A stretch of 64,000 bases of DNA from Parapristionchus giblindavisi (taxonomy: Eukaryota > Nematoda > Chromadorea > Rhabditida > Diplogasteridae). The notes beneath the pieces are model-generated. The model ran no database searches and was not told the origin of the DNA. It saw nothing but the letters and a program-made list of their open reading frames with translations. A program made the translations under genes and the position numbers. Positions 12,363-24,600 of this stretch are shown here, one piece after another. Within the stretch, counting starts at the first letter, position 1, and each line of letters begins with the position of its first letter. Location: the NCBI GenBank assembly GCA_943737045.1, contig CALSFV010000215.1:186001-250000 (forward strand), read 5' to 3'.

Positions 12363-12410
12363 CTGGGTCTAGCAGAAAATTTTTCATTTCAGGTAATCTT
12401 TTGGTCTTAT
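12363..12410 (+). repeat. Length-polymorphic linker present only in long monomers
   Basis: These 48 bp, from CTGGGTCTAGC to GGTCTTAT, are absent from short monomers, where three filler bases (ACG or CCG) stand instead; the net difference is 45 bp. This is also the most variable part of the long monomer and defines its subtypes: CTAACATAAAA in six region B copies, CTGAGTC with AAAAGTTTTC in the region C marker copies, AAAATTGTTC, and CAGGTAATC/T-T/G variants. The long state is probably ancestral, because it makes the spacing of the two 31-bp repeats nearly equal. Confidence 0.88.
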
Positions 12411-13322
12411 CAGAGTGAAAGCTACTTTTGTACTTTGGGCATTGTGCAATCAACACAAGATTACAGTTTGACATGAACTGAAGTGTAGATTATTCAGATT
12501 TTTTTGCTCTTTCACGTGGTATATGCTACGATAAGCTACGATAAAGCATTGACGTGTCACGAATTCTTTATTGCCAAAAATGCATAATTCAATTTTGTTA
12601 ATTCGGGTGAAGTGGCCGTTGTTCAACATGGGAACGTGCAAAATAATCAGAATTTTTTGCTCTTTCGTTTGGTATATGACACGCCGCAGATTGAAAGCTA
12701 CTTTTGTACTTTGGGCATTGTGCAATCAACACAAGATTACAGTTTGACATGAACTGAAGTGTAGATTATTCAGATTTTTTTGCTCTTTCACGTGGTATAT
12801 GCTACGATAAGCTACGATAAAGCATTGACGTGTTACGAATTCTTTATTGCCAAAAATGCATAATTCAATTTTGTTAATTCGGCTGAAGTGGCCGTTGTTC
12901 AACATGGGAACGTGCAAAATACTCAGAATTTTTTGCTCTTTCGTTTGGTATATGACACGACGCAGAGTGAAAGCTACTTTTGTACTTTGGGCATTGTGCA
13001 ATCAACACAAGATTACAGTTTGACATGAACTGAAGTGTAGATTATTCAGAATTTTTTGCTCTTTCACGTGGTATATGCTACGATAAGCTACGATAAAGCA
13101 TTGACGTGTCACGAATTCTTTATTGCCAAAAATGCATAATTCAATTTTGTTAATTCGGCTGAAGTGGCCGTTGTTCAACATGGGAACGTGCAAAATACTC
13201 AGAATTTTTTGCTCTTTCGTTTGGTATATGACACGCTGGGTCTAGCAGAAAATTTTTCATTTCAGGTAATCTTTTGGTCTTATCAGAGTGAAAGCTACTT
13301 TTGTACTTTGGGCATTGTGCAA

Positions 13323-15068
13323 TCAACACAAGATTACAGTTTGACATGAACTGAAGTGTAGATTATTCAGATTTTTTTGCTCTTTCACGTGGTATATGCT
13401 ACGATAAGCTACGATAAAGCATTGACGTGTCACGAATTCTTTATTGCCAAAAATGCATAATTCAATTTTGTTAATTCGGCTGAAGTGGCCGTTGTTCAAC
13501 ATGGGAACGTGCAAAATACTCAGAATTTTTTGCTCTTTCGTTTGGTATATGACACGCTGGGTCTAGCAGAAAATTTTTCATTTCAGGTAATCTTTTGGTC
13601 TTATCAGAGTGAAAGCTACTTTTGTACTTTGGGCATTGTGCAATCAACACAAGATTACAGTTTGACATGAACTGAAGTGTAGATTATTCAGATTTTTTTG
13701 CTCTTTCACGTGGTATATGCTACGATAAGCTAAGATAAAGCATTGACATGTCACGAATTCTTTATTGCCAAAAATGCATAATTCAATTTTGTTAATTCGG
13801 GTGAAGTGGCCGTTGTTCAACATGGGAACGTGCAAAGTAATCAGAATTTTTTGCTCTTTCGTTTGGTATATGACACGCCGCAGATTGAAAGCTACTTTTG
13901 TACTTTGGGCATTGTGCAATCAACACAAGATTACAGTTTGACATGAACTGAAGTGTAGACTATTCAGATTTTTTTGCTCTTTCACGTGGTATATGCTACG
14001 ATAAGCTACGATAAAGCATTGACGTGTCACGAATTCTTTATTGCCAAAAATGCATAATTCAATTTTGTTAATTCGGCTGAAGTGGCCGTTGTTCAACATG
14101 GGAACGTGCAAAGTAATCAGAATTTTTTGCTCTTTCGTTTGGTATATGACACGCCGCAGATTGAAAGCTACTTTTGTACTTTGGGCATTGTGCAATCAAC
14201 ACAAGATTACAGTTTGACATGAACTGAAGTGTAGATTATTCAGATTTTTTTGCTCTTTCACGTGGTATATGCTACGATAAGCTACGATAAAGCATTGACG
14301 TGTCACGAATTCTTTATTGCCAAAAATGCATAATTCAATTTTGTTAATTCGGCTGAAGTGGCCGTTGTTCAACATGGGAACGAGCAAAATACTCAGAATT
14401 TTTGCTCTTTCGTTTGGTATATGACACGCTGGGTCTAGCAGAAAATTTTTCATTTCAGGTAATCTTTTGGTCTTATCAGAGTGAAAGCTACTTTTGTACT
14501 TTGGGCATTGTGCAATCAACACAAGATTACAGTTTGACATGAACTGAAGTGTAGATTATTCAGATTTTTTTTGCTCTTTCACGTGGTATATGCTACGATA
14601 AGCTACGATAAAGCATTGACGTGTCACGAATTCTTTATTGCCAAAAATGCATAATTCAATTTTGTTAATTCGGGTGAAGTGGCCGTTGTTCAACATGGGA
14701 ACGTGCAAAGTAATCAGAATTTTTTGCTCTTTCGTTTGGTATATGACACGCCGCAGATTGGAAGCTACTTTTGTACTTTGGGCATTGTGCAATCAACACA
14801 AGATTACAGTTTGACATGAACTGAAGTGTAGACTATTCAGATTTTTTTGCTCTTTCACGTGGTATATGCTACGATAAGCTACGATAAAGCATTGACGTGT
14901 CACGAATTCTTTATTGCCAAAAATGCATAATTCAATTTTGTTAATTCGGCTGAAGTGGCCGTTGTTCAACATGGGAACGTGCAAAGTAATCAGAATTTTT
15001 TGCTCTTTCGTTTGGTATATGACACGCCGCAGATTGAAAGCTACTTTTGTACTTTGGGCATTGTGCAA
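13323..15068 (+). repeat. Irregular block with T-run length changes
   Basis: The order is L (13323), S-S-L (13644, 13920, 14196) and S-S (14516, 14793). The monomer at 14196 is 320 bp because the second T-run is five T long (14398-14403); the next, at 14516, is 277 bp with an eight-T run near 14565. Monomer 13644 carries GCTAAGATAA and GACATGTCACG. Monomers 13920 and 14793 carry GTAGACTATTCAG, the mark of the second S in region B trimers, so this block is transitional to region B. Confidence 0.9.
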
Positions 15069-17226
15069 TCAACACAAGATTACAGTTTGACATGAACTGA
15101 AGTGTAGATTATTCAGATTTTTTTGCTCTTTCACGTGGTATATGCTACGATAAGCTACGATAAGGCATTGACGTGACACGAATTCTTTATTGCCAAAAAT
15201 GTATAATTCAATTTTGTTAATTCGGCTGAAGTGGCCGTTGTTCTACATGGGAACGTGCAAAATACTCAGAATTTTTTGCTCTTTCGTTTGGTATATGACA
15301 CGCTGGGTCTAGCAGAAAATTTTTCATTTCAGGTAATCTTTTGGTCTTATCAGAGTGAAAGCTACTTTTGTACTTTGGGCATTGTGCATTGTGCACAAGA
15401 TTACAGTTTGACATGAACTGAAGTGTAGATTATTCAGATTTTTTTGCTCTTTCACGTGGTATATGCTACGATAAGCTACGATAAAGCATTGACGTGACAC
15501 GAATTCTTTATTGCCAAAAATGTATAATTCAATTTTGTTAATTCGACTGAAGTGGCCGTTGTTCTACATGGGAACGTGCAAAATACTCAGAATTTTTTGC
15601 TCTTTCGTTTGGTATATGACACGCTGGGTCTAGCAGAAAATTTTTCATTTCAGGTAATCTTTTGGTCTTATCAGAGTGAAAGCTACTTTTGTACTTTGGG
15701 CATTGTGCAATCAACACAAGATTACAGTTTGACATGAACTGAAGTGTAGATTATTCAGATTTTTTTGCTCTTTCACGTGGTATATGCTACGATAAGCTAC
15801 GATAAGGCATTGACGTGACACGAATTCTTTATTGCCAAAAATGTATAATTCAATTTTGTTAATTCGGCTGAAGTGGCCGTTGTTCTACATGGGAACGTGC
15901 AAAATACTCAGAATTTTTTGCTCTTTCGTTTGGTATATGACACGCTGGGTCTAGCAGAAAATTTTTCATTTCAGGTAATCTTTTGGTCTTATCAGAGTGA
16001 AAGCTACTTTTGTACTTTGGGCATTGTGCAATCAACACAAGATTACAGTTTGACATGAACTGAAGTGTAGATTATTCAGAATTTTTTGCTCTTTCACGTG
16101 GTATATGCTACGATAAGCTACGATAAAGCATTGACGTGTCACGAATTCTTTATTGCCAAAAATGCATAATTCAATTTTGTTAATTCGGGTGAAGTGGCCG
16201 TTGTTCAACATGGGAACGTGCAAAGTAATCAGAATTTTTTGCTCTTTCGTTTGGTATATGACACGCCGCAGATTGAAAGCTACTTTTGTACTTTGGGCAT
16301 TGTGCAATCAACACAAGATTACAGTTTGACATGAACTGAAGTGTAGATTATTCAGATTTTTTTGCTCTTTCACGTGGTATATGCTACGATAAGCTACGAT
16401 AAGGCATTGACGTGACACGAATTCTTTATTGCCAAAAATGTATAATTCAATTTTGTTAATTCGGCTGAAGTGGCCGTTGTTCTACATGGGAACGTGCAAA
16501 ATACTCAGAATTTTTTGCTCTTTCGTTTGGTATATGACACGCTGGGTCTAGCAGAAAATTTTTCATTTCAGGTAATCTTTTGGTCTTATCAGAGTGAAAG
16601 CTACTTTTGTACTTTGGGCATTGTGCAATCAACACAAGATTACAGTTTGACATGAACTGAAGTGTAGATTATTCAGAATTTTTTGCTCTTTCACGTGGTA
16701 TATGCTACGATAAGCTACGATAAAGCATTGACGTGTCACGAATTCTTTATTGCCAAAAATGCATAATTCAATTTTGTTAATTCGGGTGGAGTGGCCGTTG
16801 TTCAACATGGGAACGTGCAAAGTAATCAGAATTTTTTGCTCTTTCGTTTGGTATATGACACGCCGCAGATTGAAAGCTACTTTTGTACTTTGGGCATTGT
16901 GCAATCAACACAAGATTACAGTTTGACATGAACTGAAGTGTAGATTATTCAGATTTTTTTGCTCTTTCACGTGGTATATGCTACGATAAGCTACGATAAG
17001 GCATTGACGTGACACGAATTCTTTATTGCCAAAAATGTATAATTCAATTTTGTTATTTCGGCTGAAGTGGCCGTTGTTCTACATGGGAACGTGCAAAATA
17101 CTCAGAATTTTTTTGCTCTTTCGTTTGGTATATGACACGCTGGGTCTAGCAGAAAATTTTTCATTTCAGGTAATCTTTTGGTCTTATCAGAGTGAAAGCT
17201 ACTTTTGTACTTTGGGCATTGTGCAA
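15069..17226 (+). repeat. Start of region B: three consecutive L, then S-L dimers
   Basis: Starts are L 15069, 15390, 15711; S 16032; L 16308; S 16629; L 16905 (322 bp). These are the first long monomers with the region B set: GTGACACG, ATGTATAATTC and TTCTACATGG. Monomer 16905 has an extra T in its second T-run near 17107 and TTATTTCGG for TTAATTCGG. The end of monomer 15069 has a local substitution that duplicates ATTGTGC (15381-15394). Confidence 0.92.
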
Positions 17227-20200
17227 TCAACACAAGATTACAGTTTGACATGAACTGAAGTGTAGATTATTCAGAATTTTTTGCTCTTTCACGTGGTATA
17301 TGCTACGATAAGCTACGATAAAGCATTGACGTGTCACGAATTCTTTATTGCCAAAAATGCATAATTCAATTTTGTTAATTCGGGTGAAGTGGCCGTTGTT
17401 CAACATGGGAGCGTGCAAAGTAATCAGAATTTTTTGCTCTTTCGTTTGGTATATGACACGCCGCAGATTGAAAGCTACTTTTGTACTTTGGGCATTGTGC
17501 AATCAACACAAGATTACAGTTTGACATGAACTGAAGTGTAGACTATTCAGATTTTTTTGCTCTTTCACGTGGTATATGCTACGATAAGCTACGATAAAGC
17601 ATTGACGTGTCACGAATTCTTTATTGCCAAAAATGCATAATTCAATTTTGTTAATTCGGCTGAAGTGGCCGTTGTTCAACATGGGAACGTGCAAAGTAAT
17701 CAGAATTTTTTGCTCTTTCGTTTGGTATATGACACGCCGCAGATTGAAAGCTACTTTTGTACTTTGGGCATTGTGCAATCAACACAAGATTACAGTTTGA
17801 CATGAACTGAAGTGTAGATTATTCAGATTTTTTTGCTCTTTCACGTGGTATATGCTACGATAAGCTACGATAAAGCATTGACGTGTCACGAATTCTTTAT
17901 TGCCAAAAATGCATAATTCAATTTTGTTAATTCGGCTGAAGTGGCCGTTGTTCAACATGGGAACGTGCAAAATACTCAGAATTTTTTGCTCTTTCGTTTG
18001 GTATATGACACGCTGGGTCTAACATAAAATTTTTCATGTCAAGTAATCGTTTGGTCTTATCAGAGTGAAAGCTACTTTTGTACTTTGGGCATTGTGCAAT
18101 CAACACAAGATTACAGTTTGACATGAACTGAAGTGTAGATTATTCAGAATTTTTTGCTCTTTCACGTGGTATATGCTACGATAAGCTACGATAAAGCATT
18201 GACGTGTCACGAATTCTTTATTGCCAAAAATGCATAATTCAATTTTGTTAATTCGGGTGAAGTGGCCGTTGTTCAACATGGGAACGTGCAAAGTAATCAG
18301 AATTTTTTGCTCTTTCGTTTGGTATATGACACGCCGCAGATTGAAAGCTACTTTTGTACTTTGGGCATTGTGCAATCAACACAAGATTACAGTTTGACAT
18401 GAACTGAAGTGTAGATTATTCAGATTTTTTTGCTCTTTCACGTGGTATATGCTACGATAAGCTACGATAAGGCATTGACGTGACACGAATTCTTTATTGC
18501 CAAAAATGTATAATTCAATTTTGTTAATTCGGCTGAAGTGGCCGTTGTTCTACATGGGAACGTGCAAAATACTCAGAATTTTTTGCTCTTTCGTTTGGTA
18601 TATGACACGCTGGGTCTAGCAGAAAATTTTTCATTTCAGGTAATCTTTTGGTCTTATCAGAGTGAAAGCTACTTTTGTACTTTGGGCATTGTGCAATCAA
18701 CACAAGATTACAGTTCGACATGAACTGAAGTGTAGATTATTCAGAATTTTTTGCTCTTTCACGTGGTATATGCTACGATAAGCTACGATAAAGCATTGAC
18801 GTGTCACGAATTCTTTATTGCCAAAAATGCATAATTCAATTTTGTTAATTCGGGTGAAGTGGCCGTTGTTCAACATGGGAACGTGCAAAGTAATCAGAAT
18901 TTTTTGCTCTTTCGTTTGGTATATGACACGCCGCAGATTGAAAGCTACTTTTGTACTTTGGGCATTGTGCAATCAACACAAGATTACAGTTTGACATGAA
19001 CTGAAGTGTAGACTATTCAGATTTTTTTGCTCTTTCACGTGGTATATGCTACGATAAGCTACGATAAAGCATTGACGTGTCACGAATTCTTTATTGCCAA
19101 AAATGCATAATTCAATTTTGTTAATTCGGCTGAAGTGGCCGTTGTTCAACATGGGAACGTGCAAAGTAATCAGAATTTTTTGCTCTTTCGTTTGGTATAT
19201 GACACGCCGCAGATTGAAAGCTACTTTTGTACTTTGGGCATTGTGCAATCAACACAAGATTACAGTTTGACATGAACTGAAGTGTAGATTATTCAGATTT
19301 TTTTGCTCTTTCACGTGGTATATGCTACGATAAGCTACGATAAAGCATTGACGTGTCACGAATTCTTTATTGCCAAAAATGCATAATTCAATTTTGTTAA
19401 TTCGGCTGAAGTGGCCGTTGTTCTACATGGGAACGTGCAAAATACTCAGAATTTTTTGCTCTTTCGTTTGGTATATGACACGCTGGGTCTAGCAGAAAAT
19501 TTTTCATTTCAGGTAATCTTTTGATCTTATCAGAGTGAAAGCTACTTTTGTACTTTGGGCATTGTGCAATCAACACAAGATTACAGTTTGACATGAACTG
19601 AAGTGTAGATTATTCAGAATTTTTTGCTCTTTCACGTGGTATATGCTACGATAAGCTACGATAAAGCATTGACGTGTCACGAATTCTTTATTGCCAAAAA
19701 TGCATAATTCAATTTTGTTAATTCGGGTGAAGTGGCCGTTGTTCAACATGGGAACGTGCAAAGTAATCAGAATTTTTTGCTCTTTCGTTTGGTATATGAC
19801 ACGCCGCAGATTGAAAGCTACTTTTGTACTTTGGGCATTGTGCAATCAACACAAGATTACAGTTTGACATGAACTGAAGTGTAGATTATTCAGATTTTTT
19901 TGCTCTTTCACGTGGTATATGCTACGATAAGCTACGATAAAGCATTGACGTGTCACGAATTCTTTATTGCCAAAAATGCATAATTCAATTTTGTTAATTC
20001 GGCTGAAGTGGCCGTTGTTCAACATGGGAACGTGCAAAATACTCAGAATTTTTTGCTCTTTCGTTTGGTATATGACACGCTGGGTCTAACATAAAATTTT
20101 TCATGTCAAGTAATCGTTTGGTCTTATCAGAGTGAAAGCTACTTTTGTACTTTGGGCATTGTGCAATCAACACAAGATTACAGTTTGACATGAACTGAAG

Positions 20201-21636
20201 TGTAGATTATTCAGAATTTTTTGCTCTTTCACGTGGTATATGCTACGATAAGCTACGATAAAGCATTGACGTGTCACGAATTCTTTATTGCCAAAAATGC
20301 ATAATTCAATTTTGTTAATTCGGGTGAAGTGGCCGTTGTTCAACATGGGAACGTGCAAAGTAATCAGAATTTTTTGCTCTTTCGTTTGGTATATGACACG
20401 CCGCAGATTGAAAGCTACTTTTGTACTTTGGGCATTGTGCAATCAACACAAGATTACAGTTTGACATGAACTGAAGTGTAGATTATTCAGATTTTTTTGC
20501 TCTTTCACGTGGTATATGCTACGATAAGCTACGATAAGGCATTGACGTGACACGAATTCTTTATTGCCAAAAATGTATAATTCAATTTTGTTAATTCGGC
20601 TGAAGTGGCCGTTGTTCTACATGGGAACGTGCAAAATACTCAGAATTTTTTGCTCTTTCGTTTGGTATATGACACGCTGGGTCTAGCAGAAAATTTTTCA
20701 TTTCAGGTAATCTTTTGGTCTTATCAGAGTGAAAGCTACTTTTGTACTTTGGGCATTGTGCAATCAACACAAGATTACAGTTTGACATGAACTGAAGTGT
20801 AGATTATTCAGAATTTTTTGCTCTTTCACGTGGTATATGCTACGATAAGCTACGATAAAGCATTGACGTGTCACGAATTCTTTATTGCCAAAAATGCATA
20901 ATTCAATTTTGTTAATTCGGGTGAAGTGGCCGTTGTTCAACATGGGAACGTGCAAAGTAATCAGAATTTTTTGCTCTTTCGTTTGGTATATGACACGCCG
21001 CAGATTGAAAGCTACTTTTGTACTTTGGGCATTGTGCAATCAACACAAGATTACAGTTTGACATGAACTGAAGTGTAGATTATTCAGATTTTTTTGCTCT
21101 TTCACGTGGTATATGCTACGATAAGCTACGATAAAGCATTGACGTGTCACGAATTCTTTATTGCCAAAAATGCATAATTCAATTTTGTTAATTCGGCTGA
21201 AGTGGCCGTTGTTCAACATGGGAACGTGCAAAATACTCAGAATTTTTTGCTCTTTCGTTTGGTATATGACACGCCGCAGATTGAAAGCTACTTTTGTACT
21301 TTGGGCATTGTGCAATCAACACAAGATTACAGTTTGACATGAACTGAAGTGTAGATTATTCAGATTTTTTTGCTCTTTCACGTGGTATATGCTACGATAA
21401 GCTACGATAAAGCATTGACGTGACACGAATTCTTTATTGCCAAAAATGTATAATTCAATTTTGTTAATTCGGCTGAAGTGGCCGTTGTTCTACATGGGAA
21501 CGTGCAAAATACTCAGAATTTTTTGCTCTTTCGTTTGGTATATGACACGCTGGGTCTAGCAGAAAATTTTTCATTTCAGGTAATCTTTTGGTCTTATCAG
21601 AGTGAAAGCTACTTTTGTACTTTGGGCATTGTGCAA
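17227..21636 (+). repeat. Region B mosaic of trimers and dimers
   Basis: The order is S-S-L (17227, 17503, 17779), S-L (18100, 18376), S-S-L (18697, 18973, 19249), S-L (19570, 19846), S-L (20167, 20443), S-S-L (20764, 21040, 21316). Long monomers 17779 and 19846 carry the CTAACATAAAA linker and lie 2,067 bp apart, as do the dimers that follow them. Monomer 17227 has GGGAGCGTGC, otherwise seen only at 8823 and 9420. Monomer 19249 is a hybrid. Confidence 0.92.
18100..18375 (+). repeat. Reference short monomer (S, 276 bp, S1 junction)
   Basis: The unit is the same as the long monomer except that linker positions 235-282 (48 bp) are missing and replaced by three bases. The junction reads ACACG-CCG-CAGATTG. 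This S1 junction is found in 69 of 82 short monomers. The other 13 (starts 920, 2391, 3264, 4137, 11853, 12726, 38857, 40693, 40969, 41245, 42439, 43633, 43909) carry S2, ACACG-ACG-CAGAGTG. None of those 13 lies in region B. This copy also carries the typical first-S variants TTCGGGTGAAG and CAAAGTAATCAG. Confidence 0.93.
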
Positions 21637-24600
21637 TCAACACAAGATTACAGTTTGACATGAACTGAAGTGTAGATTATTCAGAATTGTTTGCTCTTTC
21701 ACGTGGTATATGCTACGATAAGCTACGATAAAGCATTGACGTGTCACGAATTCTTTATTGCCAAAAATGCATAATTCAATTTTGTTAATTCGGGTGAAGT
21801 GGCCGTTGTTCAACATGGGAACGTGCAAAGTAATCAGAATTTTTTGCTCTTTCGTTTGGTATATGACACGCCGCAGATTGAAAGCTACTTTTGTACTTTG
21901 GGCATTGTGCAATCAACACAAGATTACAGTTTGACATGAACTGAAGTGTAGATTATTCAGATTTTTTTGCTCTTTCACGTGGTATATGCTACGATAAGCT
22001 ACGATAAGGCATTGACGTGACACGAATTCTTTATTGCCAAAAATGTATAATTCAATTTTGTTAATTCGGCTGAAGTGGCCGTTGTTCTACATGGGAACGT
22101 GCAAAATACTCAGAATTTTTTGCTCTTTCGTTTGGTATATGACACGCTGGGTCTAGCAGAAAATTTTTCATTTCAGGTAATCTTTTGGTCTTATCAGAGT
22201 GAAAGCTACTTTTGTACTTTGGGCATTGTGCAATCAACACAAGATTACAGTTTGACATGAACTGAAGTGTAGATTATTCAGAATTTTTTGCTCTTTCACG
22301 TGGTATATGCTACGATAAGCTACGATAAAGCATTGACGTGTCACGAATTCTTTATTGCCAAAAATGCATAATTCAATTTTGTTAATTCGGGTGAAGTGGC
22401 CGTTGTTCAACATGGGAACGTGCAAAGTAATCAGAATTTTTTGCTCTTTCGTTTGGTATATGACACGCCGCAGATTGAAAGCTACTTTTGTACTTTGGGC
22501 ATTGTGCAATCAACACAAGATTACAGTTTGACATGAACTGAAGTGTAGATTATTCAGATTTTTTTGCTCTTTCACGTGGTATATGCTACGATAAGCTACG
22601 ATAAGGCATTGACGTGACACGAATTCTTTATTGCCAAAAATGTATAATTCAATTTTGTTAATTCGGCTGAAGTGGCCGTTGTTCTACATGGGAACGTGCA
22701 AAATACTCAGAATTTTTTGCTCTTTCGTTTGGTATATGACACGCTGGGTCTAGCAGAAAATTTTTCATTTCAGGTAATCTTTTGGTCTTATCAGAGTGAA
22801 AGCTACTTTTGTACTTTGGGCATTGTGCAATCAACACAAGATTACAGTTTGACATGAACTGAAGTGTAGATTATTCAGAATTTTTTGCTCTTTCACGTGG
22901 TATATGCTACGATAAGCTACGATAAAGCATTGACGTGTCACGAATTCTTTATTGCCAAAAATGCATAATTCAATTTTGTTAATTCGGGTGAAGTGGCCGT
23001 TGTTCAACATGGGAACGTGCAAAGTAATCAGAATTTTTTGCTCTTTCGTTTGGTATATGACACGCCGCAGATTGAAAGCTACTTTTGTACTTTGGGCATT
23101 GTGCAATCAACACAAGATTACAGTTTGACATGAACTGAAGTGTAGATTATTCAGATTTTTTTGCTCTTTCACGTGGTATATGCTACGATAAGCTACGATA
23201 AGGCATTGACGTGACACGAATTCTTTATTGCCAAAAATGTATAATTCAATTTTGTTAATTCGGCTGAAGTGGCCGTTGTTCTACATGGGAACGTGCAAAA
23301 TACTCAGAATTTTTTGCTCTTTCGTTTGGTATATGACACGCTGGGTCTAGCAGAAAATTTTTCATTCCAGGTAATCTTTTGGTCTTATCAGAGTGAAAGC
23401 TACTTTTGTACTTTGGGCATTGTGCAATCAACACAAGATTACAGTTTGACATGAACTGAAGTGTAGATTATTCAGAATTTTTTGCTCTTTCACGTGGTAT
23501 ATGCTACGATAAGCTACGATAAAGCATTGACGTGTCACGAATTCTTTATTGCCAAAAATGCATAATTCAATTTTGTTAATTCGGGTGAAGTGGCCGTTGT
23601 TCAACATGGGAACGTGCAAAGTAATCAGAATTTTTTGCTCTTTCGTTTGGTATATGACACGCCGCAGATTGAAAGCTACTTTTGTACTTTGGGCATTGTG
23701 CAATCAACACAAGATTACAGTTTGACATGAACTGAAGTGTAGATTATTCAGATTTTTTTGCTCTTTCACGTGGTATATGCTACGATAAGCTACGATAAGG
23801 CATTGACGTGACACGAATTCTTTATTGCCAAAAATGTATAATTCAATTTTGTTAATTCGGCTGAAGTGGCCGTTGTTCTACATGGGAACGTGCAAAATAC
23901 TCAGAATTTTTTGCTCTTTCGTTTGGTATATGACACGCTGGGTCTAGCAGAAAATTTTTCATTTCAGGTAATCTTTTGGTCTTATCAGAGTGAAAGCTAC
24001 TTTTGTACTTTGGGCATTGTGCAATCAACACAAGATTACAGTTTGACATGAACTGAAGTGTAGATTATTCAGAATTTTTTGCTCTTTCACGTGGAATATG
24101 CTACGATAAGCTACGATAAAGCATTGACGTGTCACGAATTCTTTATTGCCAAAAATGCATAATTCAATTTTGTTAATTCGGGTGAAGTGGCCGTTGTTCA
24201 ACATGGGAACGTGCAAAATAATCAGAATTTTTTGCTCTTTCGTTTGGTATATGACACGCCGCAGATTGAAAGCTACTTTTGTACTTTGGGCATTGTGCAA
24301 TCAACACAAGATTACAGTTTGACATGAACTGAAGTGTAGATTATTCAGATTTTTTTGCTCTTTCACGTGGTATATGCTACGATAAGCTACGATAAAGCAT
24401 TGACGTGTCACGAATTCTTTATTGCCAAAAATGCATAATTCAATTTTGTTAATTCGGCTGAAGTGGCCGTTGTTCAACATGGGAACGTGCAAAATACTCA
24501 GAATTTTTTGCTCTTTCGTTTGGTATATGACACGCTGGGTCTAACATAAAATTTTTCATGTCAAGTAATCGTTTGGTCTTATCAGAGTGAAAGCTACTTT

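Larger units (their letters stand above)
12129..12449 (+). repeat. Reference long monomer (L, 321 bp)
   Basis: This copy matches the consensus I built for the long form and serves as the coordinate reference. Base composition is 52 C and 64 G in 321 bp (36.1% GC) with 10 CpG. Landmarks by monomer position are: 31-bp repeat copy 1 at 46-76; CACGTG at 64-69; tandem GCTACGATAA at 76-96; CGTGTCACG palindrome at 104-112; EcoRI site at 112-117; ATGCAT at 131-136; CENP-B-box-like 17-mer at 152-168; 31-bp repeat copy 2 at 199-229; and the length-polymorphic linker at 235-282. The choice of start is arbitrary; the strand given is only the orientation used to describe the unit. Confidence 0.95.
11577..13322 (+). 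repeat. Two S-S-L trimers (873 bp)
   Basis: Starts are 11577, 11853, 12129 and 12450, 12726, 13002. Both second S monomers carry the S2 junction and a rare GTGTTACGAATTC (near 11957 and 12830), so the trimer was copied as a unit. The first S monomers differ: 11577 has CACATGG in place of CACGTGG, shared with the island monomer at 10935, so the copy boundary lies inside that monomer. Confidence 0.92.

Noticed and set aside
12389..12399. Splice-site-like TTTCAGGTAAT in the linker
   Set aside because: It resembles an acceptor and a donor joined at one point, but no exon is present and subtypes change the motif (CATGTCAAGTAATC).
12277..12474. 65-codon ATG frame on the minus strand, repeated in most long monomers (68 codons where TTGATAATTC replaces TTGTTAATTC)
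   Set aside because: It crosses the monomer boundary. Subtypes change many residues, stops move with single bases, there is no recognisable domain, and it recurs only because the DNA repeats. I do not call it a gene.
12129..12476. Other recurring short frames of 61 to 91 codons on both strands
   Set aside because: Most open at TTG or GTG directly after a stop, so they are simply stop-to-stop intervals of the repeat. Neither composition nor conservation suggests coding.
14196..14540. 114-codon minus-strand frame, the longest in the window
   Set aside because: It results from a single T loss in one monomer joining two repeat frames.
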